This document shows, piece after piece, positions 9,990-17,392 of a stretch of 64,000 bases of DNA; within the stretch, counting starts at the first letter, position 1; each line of letters starts with the position of its first letter. The stretch comes from Pullichristensenella excrementipullorum (lineage in GTDB: Bacteria > Bacillota > Clostridia > Christensenellales > Aristaeellaceae): contig DVOU01000026.1 of assembly GCA_018713365.1 (NCBI GenBank), forward strand, positions 8,231 through 72,230, in the 5' to 3' direction. The position numbers were made by a program, and so were the translations under genes. The notes under the pieces are model-generated. The model searched no databases. It worked only from the letters and a program-made list of their open reading frames with translations, and was not told the origin of the DNA.

Positions 9990-10115
9990 CGCGTCAAAGC
10001 GTCGATAAAGCCCTCGACTGCAAAAATCGCCCTGATAAAACGGAGATCAGGGCGATTTTTGCATCCTTTATCTGCGGGCTTTCTCAACGCTCTGGCCGCC
10101 TGCCCGCTTTGCCAG
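9990..10115. repeat. Dispersed palindromic repeat, copy A
   Basis: The element has nested inverted repeats. Outer arms AGCGTCGATAAAGCCC (9998-10013) and GGGCTTTCTCAACGCT (10076-10091) match at 14 of 16 positions. An inner perfect 18-bp palindrome spans 10019-10036 and 10046-10063. Similarity to copy B (43050-43245) continues about 20 bp past the right arm (CTCTGG-CCGCCTGCCC region). It lies between two convergent genes. No transposase is nearby. Confidence 0.75.
10019..10063. terminator. Bidirectional terminator hairpin within repeat copy A
   Basis: A perfect 18-bp stem with a 9-nt loop has T runs on the 3' side in both directions (AAAAA on the left, TTTTT on the right). It can serve both the hypothetical gene ending at 9951 and tmcAL ending at 10153. 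Confidence 0.75.
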
Positions 10116-10152
10116 CATATTGGATCGGAGCCGCGCATGGCCCCGGCCTTTT

Positions 10153-11301
10153 TTACGCCTCCACGCGCACAAAGGGCCGCGTCAACTCCTGCCCGGCGCG
10201 GCGCGCCTCGCTCTCCGGCTCGCCCAGCGCCCACAGGTCGGTAAAGCGCTGTTCGGCCTCAAAGCAGGTGTCCCCGCGCAGGCGCGTGGCGTCGGAAACG
10301 ATGGGCAGCGCCGCCCGCCGCGAAAGCTCCCGCAACACGCCCTCCGCCCCGGCGCGCACTCCCAAGAGCCGCGCGTAGGCGGGGCGTTGGCAGGCTGCGG
10401 CCACTTCCTTCGTCAGCCCCGCCGCCGCGTGCGCCATGGCCCGCACGATGCGCGCGCGCGTGTAGCGGCGCGACTTGACGCGCTCAATGACCTCCTCCAG
10501 CGAGCCGCTCTCCCGCGCCGCGCGCATGAGCAGCCCGTCCAGCCCCTCGCCCGCGTCCGGCAGGGAAAGCCCGCCCTGCCGCAGCCGGTAGAGGAACACC
10601 GCGTCCAGCGGCAGGCGCGGTTTTTCCGGCAACAGCGGCAGACACTCCGCCGGCACCGCCATGGAAACGTCTTCTCCGCCCGCCAGCGCCTTGCGCACCG
10701 CCGTGGCCGAACAGATGGGGGCGAGAAGCGCGCCGTGGTAGTCGCCCACGCGGGGAATGACCAGCGGCCTTGTCTCCGTCCCCCGCAGGCAGCGCAGGTA
10801 TTCCACCGCCAGCGCCATGTTGGGCGCGTTCAATTCCTCCGCGGGCAGGCCGAGGTATTCCGCCACCGCCTCGCCGCGCGCCCGGGCGTGGCTCATGCCC
10901 GCCTCCAGCCGCGCGCGCACCCCTCTGGAAAGCGCCTCCGGCTCCGTCTCCCGCAGTTCGGCGAGCGTTTCCAGCAATTTAAGGTCCGCCGTCTCGCAGC
11001 CGAAGGAAAGGATGTCGCAGGAAAGCCCCGCCAGCACGCCCACGCCGCCGCGGGCGAAGAAGTCCGCCGTGCGCACGGCAAAGGGCGCAGGCAATTCAAA
11101 CACGGCGTCCGCACCGCACAAAAGCGCCATGCGCGCGCGCGCCCATTTGGAGAGCATGGCCGGTTCTCCGCGCTGGGTGAAGCTGCCGCCCAGGCAGACG
11201 ACCAGCCCCTCGCAGCCCGTGAGATACCGCGTTTCCCGCAAATGATGCAGATGCCCGTTGTGAAAGGGATTGTATTCGGCGATGACGCCGGCGATGGTCA
11301 T
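10153..11301 (-). CDS. tmcAL: tRNA(Met) cytidine acetate ligase (YlbM family)
   Basis: TmcAL uses ATP and acetate to form N4-acetylcytidine at the wobble base of elongator tRNA-Met. The 382-residue protein starts MTIAGVIAEYNPFHNGH, with the nucleotidyltransferase HxGH site at residues 14-17, followed by SGSFTQRG-like GGSFTQRGEPA and SKWARARMAL. This matches the Firmicutes YlbM family in length and motifs. ATG 11301 is preferred over longer starts because GGAGGTG lies 7 nt upstream and the promoter sits between. The gene is monocistronic and divergent from the thymidine kinase gene. Confidence 0.92.
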   Translation of the reverse strand: MTIAGVIAEYNPFHNGHLHHLRETRYLTGCEGLVVCLGGSFTQRGEPAMLSKWARARMALLCGADAVFELPAPFAVRTADFFARGGVGVLAGLSCDILSFGCETADLKLLETLAELRETEPEALSRGVRARLEAGMSHARARGEAVAEYLGLPAEELNAPNMALAVEYLRCLRGTETRPLVIPRVGDYHGALLAPICSATAVRKALAGGEDVSMAVPAECLPLLPEKPRLPLDAVFLYRLRQGGLSLPDAGEGLDGLLMRAARESGSLEEVIERVKSRRYTRARIVRAMAHAAAGLTKEVAAACQRPAYARLLGVRAGAEGVLRELSRRAALPIVSDATRLRGDTCFEAEQRFTDLWALGEPESEARRAGQELTRPFVRVEA

Positions 11302-11320
11302 TTTTTCCACCTCCGCCTCT

Positions 11321-11349
11321 ATTGTAACCGTTAAATCTGCCGCTGGCAA
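11321..11349 (-). promoter_or_regulatory. Sigma-A promoter for tmcAL
   Basis: TTGCCA and TACAAT on the minus strand are 17 bp apart, 20 nt before the start codon. Confidence 0.65.
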
Positions 11350-11438
11350 GCGGCGGGCAGGAATCTTCCCCTCTTTTGTCGAATACAAGGCGGAAACCGT
11401 TTCCCGGTCCGCCGGGCAAGCTGCCAAAGGGGATAAAC

Positions 11439-12428
11439 ATGGCCAAACTCTATTTCCGCTACGGAGCGATGGGCTCCTCCAAGACCGCCAACGCCATCAT
11501 GGTGCAGTACAACTACCGCGAGCGCGGCCAGAACGCGCTCCTTCTCAAGCCGCGCCTCGACAGCCGCGATGGCGAAAAACTGGTCGGCTCGCGCTCGGGG
11601 CTGTGCGCGCCCTGTGAATTTGTCGAGGACCTTCCCGGCATCGACCTCAGCCTCTACGATTGCCTCATCGTCGATGAGGCGCAGTTCCTCACCAAGGCGC
11701 AGGTGGAGCAGCTCGTGGACATCGTGGACGGGCGCGGCATCCCCGTCATCTGCTACGGTCTGCGCGCCGACTTTCAGGGCAACCTCTTTGAGGGCAGCCA
11801 CTGGCTGTTGGCCTGGGCGGACACCATCGAGGAGATCAAGACCGTCTGCTGGTGCGGCCGCAAGGCCACCTGCAACGCCCGCGTGGCAAACGGCAAGGTG
11901 GTCAAGGCCGGGGAACAGATCGTCCTTGGCGGCAACGAAAGCTACGTCGCCCTCTGCCGCAAGCACTGGAAGAACGGCGAACTGGCCCCGGAGGAGATCC
12001 GCCGCATCGCCGCCGGCAAGCGCGAATACCTGCCGCTTTTGCTCGACGCCGACCCCAGTGAGGCGATGATCGACCGCTATCTGGACGCGGGCGACATGTA
12101 CGTGCTGTTCGCCCATGGCCGCGCCGTGGCCGAGGCCGTCATCACCCGCCGCGAGGACGGCTGCGAACTGAAAAACCTCGCCACGGAAAAGGACGCGCGT
12201 GGAAAAGGCTACGCCACGCGCCTGCTCATGCACCTGTTCCGCCTGCTGGCCGCGGAGCATGAGCGCATGTACGTCGGCACCTGCGAGGACCTTCTGCCCT
12301 TCTATGAAAAACTGGGCTTTGAATACGCCTGGACCGCGCCGCACTTCTTCCGCGACAACTACCCCGGCGTGACCTTTGAAGAAGGCGAATTGGACGACAT
12401 GACCTATCTTGTGAGGACGCTGCGATGA
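11439..12428 (+). CDS. tdk: Thymidine kinase fused to a C-terminal GNAT acetyltransferase domain
   Basis: Residues 1-190 are a type II thymidine kinase (salvage phosphorylation of thymidine): P-loop GAMGSSKT (9-16), Walker B/catalytic IVDEAQF (77-83), YGLRADFQG (106-114), zinc-site CWCGRKATC (137-145) and GGNESYVALCRKH (164-176). Residues about 196-329 form a GNAT domain with the acetyl-CoA loop DARGKGYATRL (252-262) and the C-terminal LLPFYEKLGFEY. Stand-alone Tdk is about 190-200 residues, so this is a true fusion, with no stop or internal ribosome site at the junction. ATG 11439 has AAAGGGG upstream. The GtrA-like gene overlaps its end by 4 nt. What the GNAT domain acetylates is unknown. 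Confidence 0.9.
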   Translation: MAKLYFRYGAMGSSKTANAIMVQYNYRERGQNALLLKPRLDSRDGEKLVGSRSGLCAPCEFVEDLPGIDLSLYDCLIVDEAQFLTKAQVEQLVDIVDGRGIPVICYGLRADFQGNLFEGSHWLLAWADTIEEIKTVCWCGRKATCNARVANGKVVKAGEQIVLGGNESYVALCRKHWKNGELAPEEIRRIAAGKREYLPLLLDADPSEAMIDRYLDAGDMYVLFAHGRAVAEAVITRREDGCELKNLATEKDARGKGYATRLLMHLFRLLAAEHERMYVGTCEDLLPFYEKLGFEYAWTAPHFFRDNYPGVTFEEGELDDMTYLVRTLR

Positions 12429-12889
12429 TCAAAAAGCTCTGGAACAACGAGCGCCTGCGGGAGATCTTCCTTTACTGCCTCGTGGGCGGGCTGACCACGG
12501 TGGTCAACTACGTGGTCTACTTCCTCTTTACCCGTCTGGTGGGCGGGGAGGGGAGCAGCCCCGGCCTTGCCGCGCTGATCATGGACGACAGTTTCCAGAA
12601 CGTGGGCCTGATCGTCGCCGGCACGCTGGTTGCCTGGCTGGCGGCGGTGGCCTTCGCCTTTTACCCCAACAAGCGCTGGGTGTTCAAAAGCAAAGGCGGC
12701 AATGTCAGGCGCGAACTTGCCCAGTTCCTCTCCGCGCGCGTTCTCTCTCTGGTCATGGACGTTTTGCTCATGCTGCTCTTCGTGGGCGCGTGGCGCATGA
12801 ACGACATGCTCGCCAAGCTCATCGTGCAGGTGGTCGTCATCGCCGCCAACTACTTCGCCAGCAAGTTCTGGATCTTCAGGCGGCGCTGA
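12425..12889 (+). CDS. GtrA-like family membrane protein
   Basis: The 154-residue protein has four predicted membrane helices and GtrA-family motifs: FLYCLVGGLTTVVNYVVYF near the N-terminus, AFAFYPNKRWVFKS in the middle, and ANYFASKFWIFRRR at the end. GtrA-like proteins are small membrane proteins linked to flipping or transfer of polyprenyl-linked sugars for envelope glycosylation. It overlaps the thymidine kinase-GNAT gene by ATGA, so the two are co-translated. There is no glycosyltransferase beside it, so its substrate is open. Confidence 0.88.
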   Translation: MIKKLWNNERLREIFLYCLVGGLTTVVNYVVYFLFTRLVGGEGSSPGLAALIMDDSFQNVGLIVAGTLVAWLAAVAFAFYPNKRWVFKSKGGNVRRELAQFLSARVLSLVMDVLLMLLFVGAWRMNDMLAKLIVQVVVIAANYFASKFWIFRRR

Positions 12890-12892
12890 AAA

Positions 12893-12930
12893 GGGGCGGC
12901 GTTTCCCCGCTGTGGTGGAAACGCCGCCCC
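12893..12930. terminator. Strong hairpin between convergent genes
   Basis: A perfect 14-bp stem (GGGGCGGCGTTTCC / GGAAACGCCGCCCC) with a 10-nt loop starts 3 nt after the GtrA-like stop. No T tract follows on either side, so its role as a terminator is less certain. Confidence 0.5.
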
Positions 12931-12956
12931 AGAGCGCTGATAAAGCCCGCAACCGC
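12930..12956. repeat. Dispersed palindromic repeat, half copy C (left arm only)
   Basis: These 27 bases match the left outer arm of copy B (43054-43080) at 25 positions (core GATAAAGCCC). The right arm is absent. It ends 2 nt before the stop codon of the repeat-protein gene. Confidence 0.65.
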
Positions 12957-12958
12957 TT

Positions 12959-13783
12959 TCAGACCGCGTCGCCCCCGAGCGTATAGGCGATGACGGCCAG
13001 CAGCTCCACGCAGCGGTAGGAACCGTTGACGGTCTGCTGCGGCGCGCTTTCGCAGGCGGCCTCGTTGGCGGAAAAGCGCTCGAGCGTGCCGGAGATGACG
13101 TCCGAATAAAGTCCGGCTGTATCCAACTCATAAGCGATGATGGCCAAAAGCTCCACGCAGCGATAGGAGCCGTTGGCGCTCTGCTGGGGCGCGCTCTCGC
13201 AGCGCGCGTCGTTCTGGGAGAGCAGATCCAGCGTGTCGCCCACCAGAGAGCCGTAGAGACCGCTGGTATCCAGTTCGTAGGCGATGATGGCCAGCAGCTC
13301 CGCGCAGCGGTAAAAGCCGTTGGCGCTCTGCTGGGGCGCGCTCTCGCAGCGCGCGTCGTTCTGGGAAAGCAGCTCCAGCGTGTCGTCCACGAGAGGACCG
13401 TAGACGCCGCTGGTATCCAATTCATAAGCGATGATGGCCAGCAGCTCCGCGCAGCGGTAGATGCCGTTGGCGCTCTGTTGGGGCGCGCTCTCGCAGCGCG
13501 CGTCGTTGCTGGCGAAGGTATCCAGCACGTCGCCAATGAGGTCTCCATACGCGCCCTCATCGTCCAGCCTGTAGGCGATGATGGCCAGCAGTTCCACGCA
13601 GCGGTAGACGCCGTTGACGCTCTGCTGGGGCGCGCTCTCACAGCGCGCGTCGTTGCTGGCGAAGCGGTCAAGCACGTCCTCTACGAGGGAGCTATACGAC
13701 TGCGCGTGGCCGGTGGTCAGCAATGTGAGCGCGAGCAGGATGGAAAGGGTCAGCGCCGCGAGGCGGCGAAAGCGGATGTTCAT
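12959..13783 (-). CDS. Secreted protein of five 49-residue two-cysteine repeats
   Basis: The 274-residue protein has a signal peptide (residues 1 to about 28: basic start, hydrophobic core, TTGHAQS). The rest is five tandem units with an exact 49-residue period: each has CESAPQQ(S/T)xNGxYRC, then ELLAxIAYxLD, then a variable helix-like part ending in a short acidic turn. Cysteines fall at 48/62, 97/111, 146/160, 195/209 and 244/258, suggesting one disulfide per unit. I do not recognise the family; the pattern suggests a helical solenoid or adhesive repeat. The start has AAAGGAGG 6 nt upstream and a consensus promoter, implying high expression. Confidence 0.88.
   Translation of the reverse strand: MNIRFRRLAALTLSILLALTLLTTGHAQSYSSLVEDVLDRFASNDARCESAPQQSVNGVYRCVELLAIIAYRLDDEGAYGDLIGDVLDTFASNDARCESAPQQSANGIYRCAELLAIIAYELDTSGVYGPLVDDTLELLSQNDARCESAPQQSANGFYRCAELLAIIAYELDTSGLYGSLVGDTLDLLSQNDARCESAPQQSANGSYRCVELLAIIAYELDTAGLYSDVISGTLERFSANEAACESAPQQTVNGSYRCVELLAVIAYTLGGDAV
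12962..13696 (-). repeat. Five tandem 147-bp coding repeats
   Basis: The DNA encoding the five 49-residue units repeats with a 147-bp period. The middle copies are nearly identical at the CESAPQQSANG segment, pointing to duplication or gene conversion; the outer copies diverge more. Confidence 0.85.
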
Positions 13784-13829
13784 GGATGGCCTCCTTTGTA
13801 TCCAAGCGTGTTTTCAAGCCCTCAACATG

Positions 13830-13858
13830 ATTATAAAGAATGTGGCGAAATATGTCAA
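13830..13858 (-). promoter_or_regulatory. Consensus sigma-A promoter for the repeat-protein gene
   Basis: TTGACA and TATAAT on the minus strand are separated by 17 bp: a full match to consensus, 46 nt from the start codon. Confidence 0.9.
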
Positions 13859-13908
13859 TACGAAAAAGCCGGCATCTAAAGAAAGTATAAAGGAACTTTG
13901 CGCGCATA

Positions 13909-13937
13909 TTGACACGCTTCCGCCCGGTATGTTATAC
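13909..13937 (+). promoter_or_regulatory. Sigma-A promoter for the decarboxylase beta-subunit operon
   Basis: TTGACA and TTATAC are separated by 17 bp. The leader to the start codon is about 110 nt and the promoter is divergent from the repeat-protein promoter. Confidence 0.75.
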
Positions 13938-14054
13938 TCATTTTTATAAAGGGAAGTCTTGGCTCCGGCAAAAACGCGCCGGAGGCGGCGGTCACAGTGG
14001 CACGGCCACAGGCCGCCTTTTGCAAGCGCCCGAAAAACACCAAGGGGGATGTCT

Positions 14055-15161
14055 ATGGACTGGCTGGACTGGCTGCTTGAAAACATTCAGGGCATCACGT
14101 GGCAGATGGCGGTCATGTGGGTGATCGGCGGCGCGCTGATCTACTGCGCCATCAAAAAGGAAATGGAGCCGACGCTGCTCCTGCCCATGGGTCTGGGCGC
14201 GATCCTCGTGAACCTGCCCTTGGACGGCGCGCTCAAGGAGCTGCAGATCCTCTACGACGCGGGCATCGTTACCGAGCTTTTCCCGCTGTTGCTCTTCATC
14301 GGCATCGGCGCGATGATCGACTTTGGCCCGCTGCTTTCCAACCCCAAGATGATCCTCTGCGGCGCGGCGGCGCAGTTTGGCATCTTCTTTACGCTGTCGC
14401 TGGCGCGCCTGCTGGGCTTTACTTTGCAGGACGCGGCCTCCATCGCCATCATCGGCGCGGCGGACGGCCCGACCTCCATTTTCGTGGCGCAGCACTTTGG
14501 CACGCAGTACATCGGCGCCATCATCGTGGCGGCCTATTCCTACATGGCGCTGGTGCCCATGGTGCAGCCGCCCTGCATCCGCCTGGTCACCACCAAGAAA
14601 GAGCGCATGATGAAGATGGAATACAACCCCGCCAACATCTCGCGCACCACGCGCATCCTCTTCCCCATCTTCGTCACCTTCATCGCCGGCATCGCCGCCC
14701 CCAAGAGCGTGGCGCTGGTCGGTTTCCTGATGTTCGGCAACCTCCTGCGCGAGTGCCTGGTGCTTGATTCGCTCTCCGAGACGGCGCAGAAGGTGCTGGC
14801 CAACCTCATCTCGCTGCTGCTGGGCCTGTCCGTGGCCCCGGTGATGGTGTGGTCGAAGTTCCTCAAAATCAACACCATCGTCATCCTTGCCCTGGGCCTG
14901 GTGGCCTTCTGCTTCGACACCATTGGCGGTGTGTTCTTCGTCAAGTTCCTCAACCTCTTCCTCAAGAAGAAGATCAACCCCATGGTCGGCGCGGCGGGCA
15001 TCTCCGCCTTCCCGATGTCCTCCCGCGTGGTCCATAAGATGGGCCTCAAGGAAGACCCGCAGAACTTCCTGCTCATGCACGCGGCGGGCGCCAACGTGGC
15101 CGGGCAGATCGCCTCGGTCATCGCCGGCGGCATGATCATTTCCCTCATCCCCACGCTTTAA
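14055..15161 (+). CDS. Sodium-pumping decarboxylase beta subunit (OadB/GcdB/MmdB family)
   Basis: This roughly 368-residue polytopic protein belongs to the beta subunits of oxaloacetate, glutaconyl-CoA and methylmalonyl-CoA decarboxylases, which couple decarboxylation of carboxybiotin to Na+ export. Family stretches are FIGIGAMIDFGPLLSNP, IIGAADGPTSIFVA, MVQPPCIRLVTTKKER and the C-terminal GAAGISAFPMSSRVV and HAAGANVAGQIASV. ATG 14055 has AAGGGGG about 6 nt upstream; ATG 14049 is too close to it. The carboxyltransferase (alpha) and biotin-carrier subunits are not encoded nearby, so the substrate cannot be named. Confidence 0.93.
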   Translation: MDWLDWLLENIQGITWQMAVMWVIGGALIYCAIKKEMEPTLLLPMGLGAILVNLPLDGALKELQILYDAGIVTELFPLLLFIGIGAMIDFGPLLSNPKMILCGAAAQFGIFFTLSLARLLGFTLQDAASIAIIGAADGPTSIFVAQHFGTQYIGAIIVAAYSYMALVPMVQPPCIRLVTTKKERMMKMEYNPANISRTTRILFPIFVTFIAGIAAPKSVALVGFLMFGNLLRECLVLDSLSETAQKVLANLISLLLGLSVAPVMVWSKFLKINTIVILALGLVAFCFDTIGGVFFVKFLNLFLKKKINPMVGAAGISAFPMSSRVVHKMGLKEDPQNFLLMHAAGANVAGQIASVIAGGMIISLIPTL

Positions 15162-15179
15162 GCAGAAGGAGGTACGCAT

Positions 15180-15497
15180 ATGCCTACGGTTGAAGAACAG
15201 GCCCTCGTGGCTTCGGAAGAAATGCTGCTCACCGAGGAGCAGGAGTTGCTGGATTCCCTCGCGGAACAGGTTGCGGAACACGACGAATACCTCCGCTCCA
15301 TCGGCATGGGCGAGGAGGAAGCGGACCCGTCCGACGCGCATGTAGATATCCACATCGACGGCGCGGCCTTCGTGGATTCCCTTGGCTATATGCTCAAGGG
15401 CATGGTCGGCATCTTCCTGGTCATCGCCATCATCATGGCCGTCATCATGACCCTCAACAAGGTGACGGGCAAGGAAAAGAAGAAAAAGGAAGCGTAA
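15180..15497 (+). CDS. Small membrane protein, decarboxylase gamma (OadG)-like
   Basis: The 105-residue protein lies 18 nt after the beta-subunit gene with AGGAGG upstream. Residues 1-60 are acidic and soluble (many Glu; a short DAHVDIHIDG segment). One membrane helix (about 68-92, MLKGMVGIFLVIAIIMAVIM) is followed by a Lys-rich tail. OadG subunits are small single-helix proteins that hold the complex together, and the helix resembles theirs. Here the helix is C-terminal with the acidic part in front, which is unusual. The assignment rests mainly on context. Confidence 0.7.
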   Translation: MPTVEEQALVASEEMLLTEEQELLDSLAEQVAEHDEYLRSIGMGEEEADPSDAHVDIHIDGAAFVDSLGYMLKGMVGIFLVIAIIMAVIMTLNKVTGKEKKKKEA

Positions 15498-15509
15498 GGA
15501 AACGCGACG

Positions 15510-15546
15510 CGGCCCGTGGGACGAAATGCCCACGGGTCGTTTTTTC
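15510..15546 (+). terminator. Intrinsic terminator of the decarboxylase operon
   Basis: An 11-bp stem CGGCCCGTGGG / CCCACGGGTCG (one G-T pair) is followed by TTTTTT. Confidence 0.9.
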
Positions 15547-15588
15547 ATCGCGCGGCGGGGGAACGTTCCTCCGCCGCGCGCTTTTGCG

Positions 15589-17310
15589 TCAGGCGATGCG
15601 CTCCGCCGAGAGCGTAACCGAGGCGTTGGCTGCGGTGTCGGCGATGTTGATCGCCGCGGAACTGGTCAGGCGCACCAGCGTATCCGCGCCCGCCACCAGC
15701 AGCGCCTGACCGCCAAAGGTGGCGCTCTGGCCCGCTCCGGCGCTCTTCACGGCGTGGACGACGCTGGAAAGCAGCGTCTGCTCGTTGGCCTGCAATCGCA
15801 GCACCGTGTCGATGGCGGCCTGCTCCGGCACGAACACCGTGTAGCGCAGAAGATACGTGCCCGCCTCGCGCAGCGTCAGCGCGTTCTGCGAAAGCGCGTA
15901 GTCCTCCGCCGGTTCTGCCAGCAGCGTGGAGAGCGTCAGCGCGCCATCAGTTGCATCGTTGCGCAGTGAGCCGAGCTGATAGGCCAGCGCCGCCGTGCCC
16001 TTGCCAGCCGGGCCGGCCGGGCCGGTGGGACCTGCGGGGAGCACGAAGTCCAAAAGCCCCTGCCGCTCGTCGCCCGCGTCCCGCACACTGGGCGCGCCGT
16101 CCGGGCCGGTGATGCTGATGGAGCGCACAGCCAGACTGCGGCCGGAAAGGCCCATCGCGCCCGCTGGCCCGGTCGGCCCGGTGGGACCCGTGGGGCCGGT
16201 CGGCCCTTCATCGCCCTGCAGGCCCTGTGTGCCAGCGGTGCCCTGCGGCCCGGTGGGACCCGTGGGGCCGGTTGGTCCCGTGGGGCCTTCGTCGCCCTGC
16301 GCGCCTGCCGAACCCGCTGGTCCTTCAGATCCGGCCGGCCCGGTCGGCCCAGTGGGTCCTGTTGGCCCGGTCGGCCCTTCTGCGCCGGCAACGCCCTGTG
16401 CGCCGGCAGGACCCGTGGGGCCGGTAGGACCCTCGTCGCCCTGCGCGCCCTGTGTGCCGGCAGTGCCCTGCGGCCCGGTCGGTCCTGTGGGGCCGGTGGG
16501 GCCCGTGGGGCCCGTGGGGCCGGTGGGTCCCTCGTCGCCCTGTGCGCCGGTCGGCCCGGTCGGTCCTGCGCTGCCCTGTGCGCCAGCAGGGCCGGTCGGC
16601 CCGGTGGGACCCGTCGGTCCATCGGAAGGGCCAGTGGGTCCCGTGGCTCCTGTGGGGCCGGTCGGCCCTTCTGCACCCGCTGCGCCGGTCGGCCCGGTGG
16701 GTCCGGCGACGCCGGAAGGCCCTGTCGCACCGGTCGGCCCGGTGGGTCCGGCGACGCCGGTCATGCCTGCGGGGCCGGTCGGTCCAATCATGCCAGACGG
16801 CCCGGTCGCGCCCATGACGCCCTGCGCGCCGGTGGGGCCAGTCAGGCCGATGGGGCCGGTCGGCCCGGTCGCGCCCGTGGGGCCCATGACGGTGACGAGA
16901 TTGTAGTCCGCGGAGGAGCCGGGCGTGCCCGTGGGGTCGTTGATGTCGGCCTGATAGAGGCTGCCATCGTAAAACACCAGATCGCCCATCCTGTAAGAAG
17001 CCCCGGCGGCAAAGGGCTGCAGCGTTTCCAGACCCTCGCCCTGCGCGCCGGTCGGGCCGGTGGCGCCGGTGGGGCCCGTCGCGCCCGTCAAACCGACGGC
17101 GCCCTGCGCGCCCGCGGGGCCGGTGGGGCCAGTCGGGCCAGTCGGGCCGGTGGGGCCGGTCGCGCCGGGGCCGGTGGGGCCGGAAGGGCCGGAAGGCCCG
17201 CAGCAGCAACAGCCATAGGGGATGGGGCGGCAGCTGGATTGACAGCAGCGGCCCGCCGCGCGTAGACCGCCGCCGGAAGATGTGTTATAATAATAGGAGT
17301 TGGGAAGCAT
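15589..17310 (-). CDS. Collagen-like Gly-Pro-Thr repeat surface protein
   Basis: The protein has about 573 residues. The N-terminus is short and Cys-rich (RCCQSSC; YGCCCCGPSG). Most of the rest is GXY triplets, mainly GPTGPTG, GPAGAQG and GATGPTG, split by a non-collagen insert (about residues 95-130) that contains FYDGSLYQADIND. The C-terminal roughly 135 residues look like a BclA-type beta-rich trimerisation domain (TYLLRYTVFVPEQA onward). Such proteins form triple-helical filaments on spore or cell surfaces. ATG 17310 has GAGGTG 6 nt upstream; ATG 17316 is too close to that site. It is divergent from the phosphoesterase gene. Confidence 0.88.
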   Translation of the reverse strand: MLPNSYYYNTSSGGGLRAAGRCCQSSCRPIPYGCCCCGPSGPSGPTGPGATGPTGPTGPTGPTGPAGAQGAVGLTGATGPTGATGPTGAQGEGLETLQPFAAGASYRMGDLVFYDGSLYQADINDPTGTPGSSADYNLVTVMGPTGATGPTGPIGLTGPTGAQGVMGATGPSGMIGPTGPAGMTGVAGPTGPTGATGPSGVAGPTGPTGAAGAEGPTGPTGATGPTGPSDGPTGPTGPTGPAGAQGSAGPTGPTGAQGDEGPTGPTGPTGPTGPTGPTGPQGTAGTQGAQGDEGPTGPTGPAGAQGVAGAEGPTGPTGPTGPTGPAGSEGPAGSAGAQGDEGPTGPTGPTGPTGPQGTAGTQGLQGDEGPTGPTGPTGPTGPAGAMGLSGRSLAVRSISITGPDGAPSVRDAGDERQGLLDFVLPAGPTGPAGPAGKGTAALAYQLGSLRNDATDGALTLSTLLAEPAEDYALSQNALTLREAGTYLLRYTVFVPEQAAIDTVLRLQANEQTLLSSVVHAVKSAGAGQSATFGGQALLVAGADTLVRLTSSAAINIADTAANASVTLSAERIA

Positions 17311-17392
17311 CGACATCACCTCATCATCCTTGCTTCCCTGCATCGTATGCCGCCGCGTCGGGGGGAGTGCGGCGCGCCCTGGGGAGGAGATC

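Noticed and set aside
15995..16906. Plus-strand open frame of Gly/Pro/Val repeats opposite the collagen-like gene
   Set aside because: The GXY triplets of the real gene read as GPV-type repeats on the other strand. There is no ribosome site, signal or independent end.
15995..17210. Short-period repeats that could suggest a CRISPR array
   Set aside because: The repeats are in-frame 9-bp GXY codon triplets of the collagen-like gene, without spacers of even length and without cas genes.
17239..17291. TTGACA and TATAAT on the plus strand before the phosphoesterase gene
   Set aside because: They are 41 bp apart, far beyond sigma-A spacing, and lie inside the collagen-like coding region.
17330..17370. 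Minus-strand CATACGAT resembling a sigma-E/K -10 upstream of the collagen-like gene
   Set aside because: The matching -35 is poor and the -10 is only a partial match; with no sporulation genes in view this is too weak to list as a promoter.
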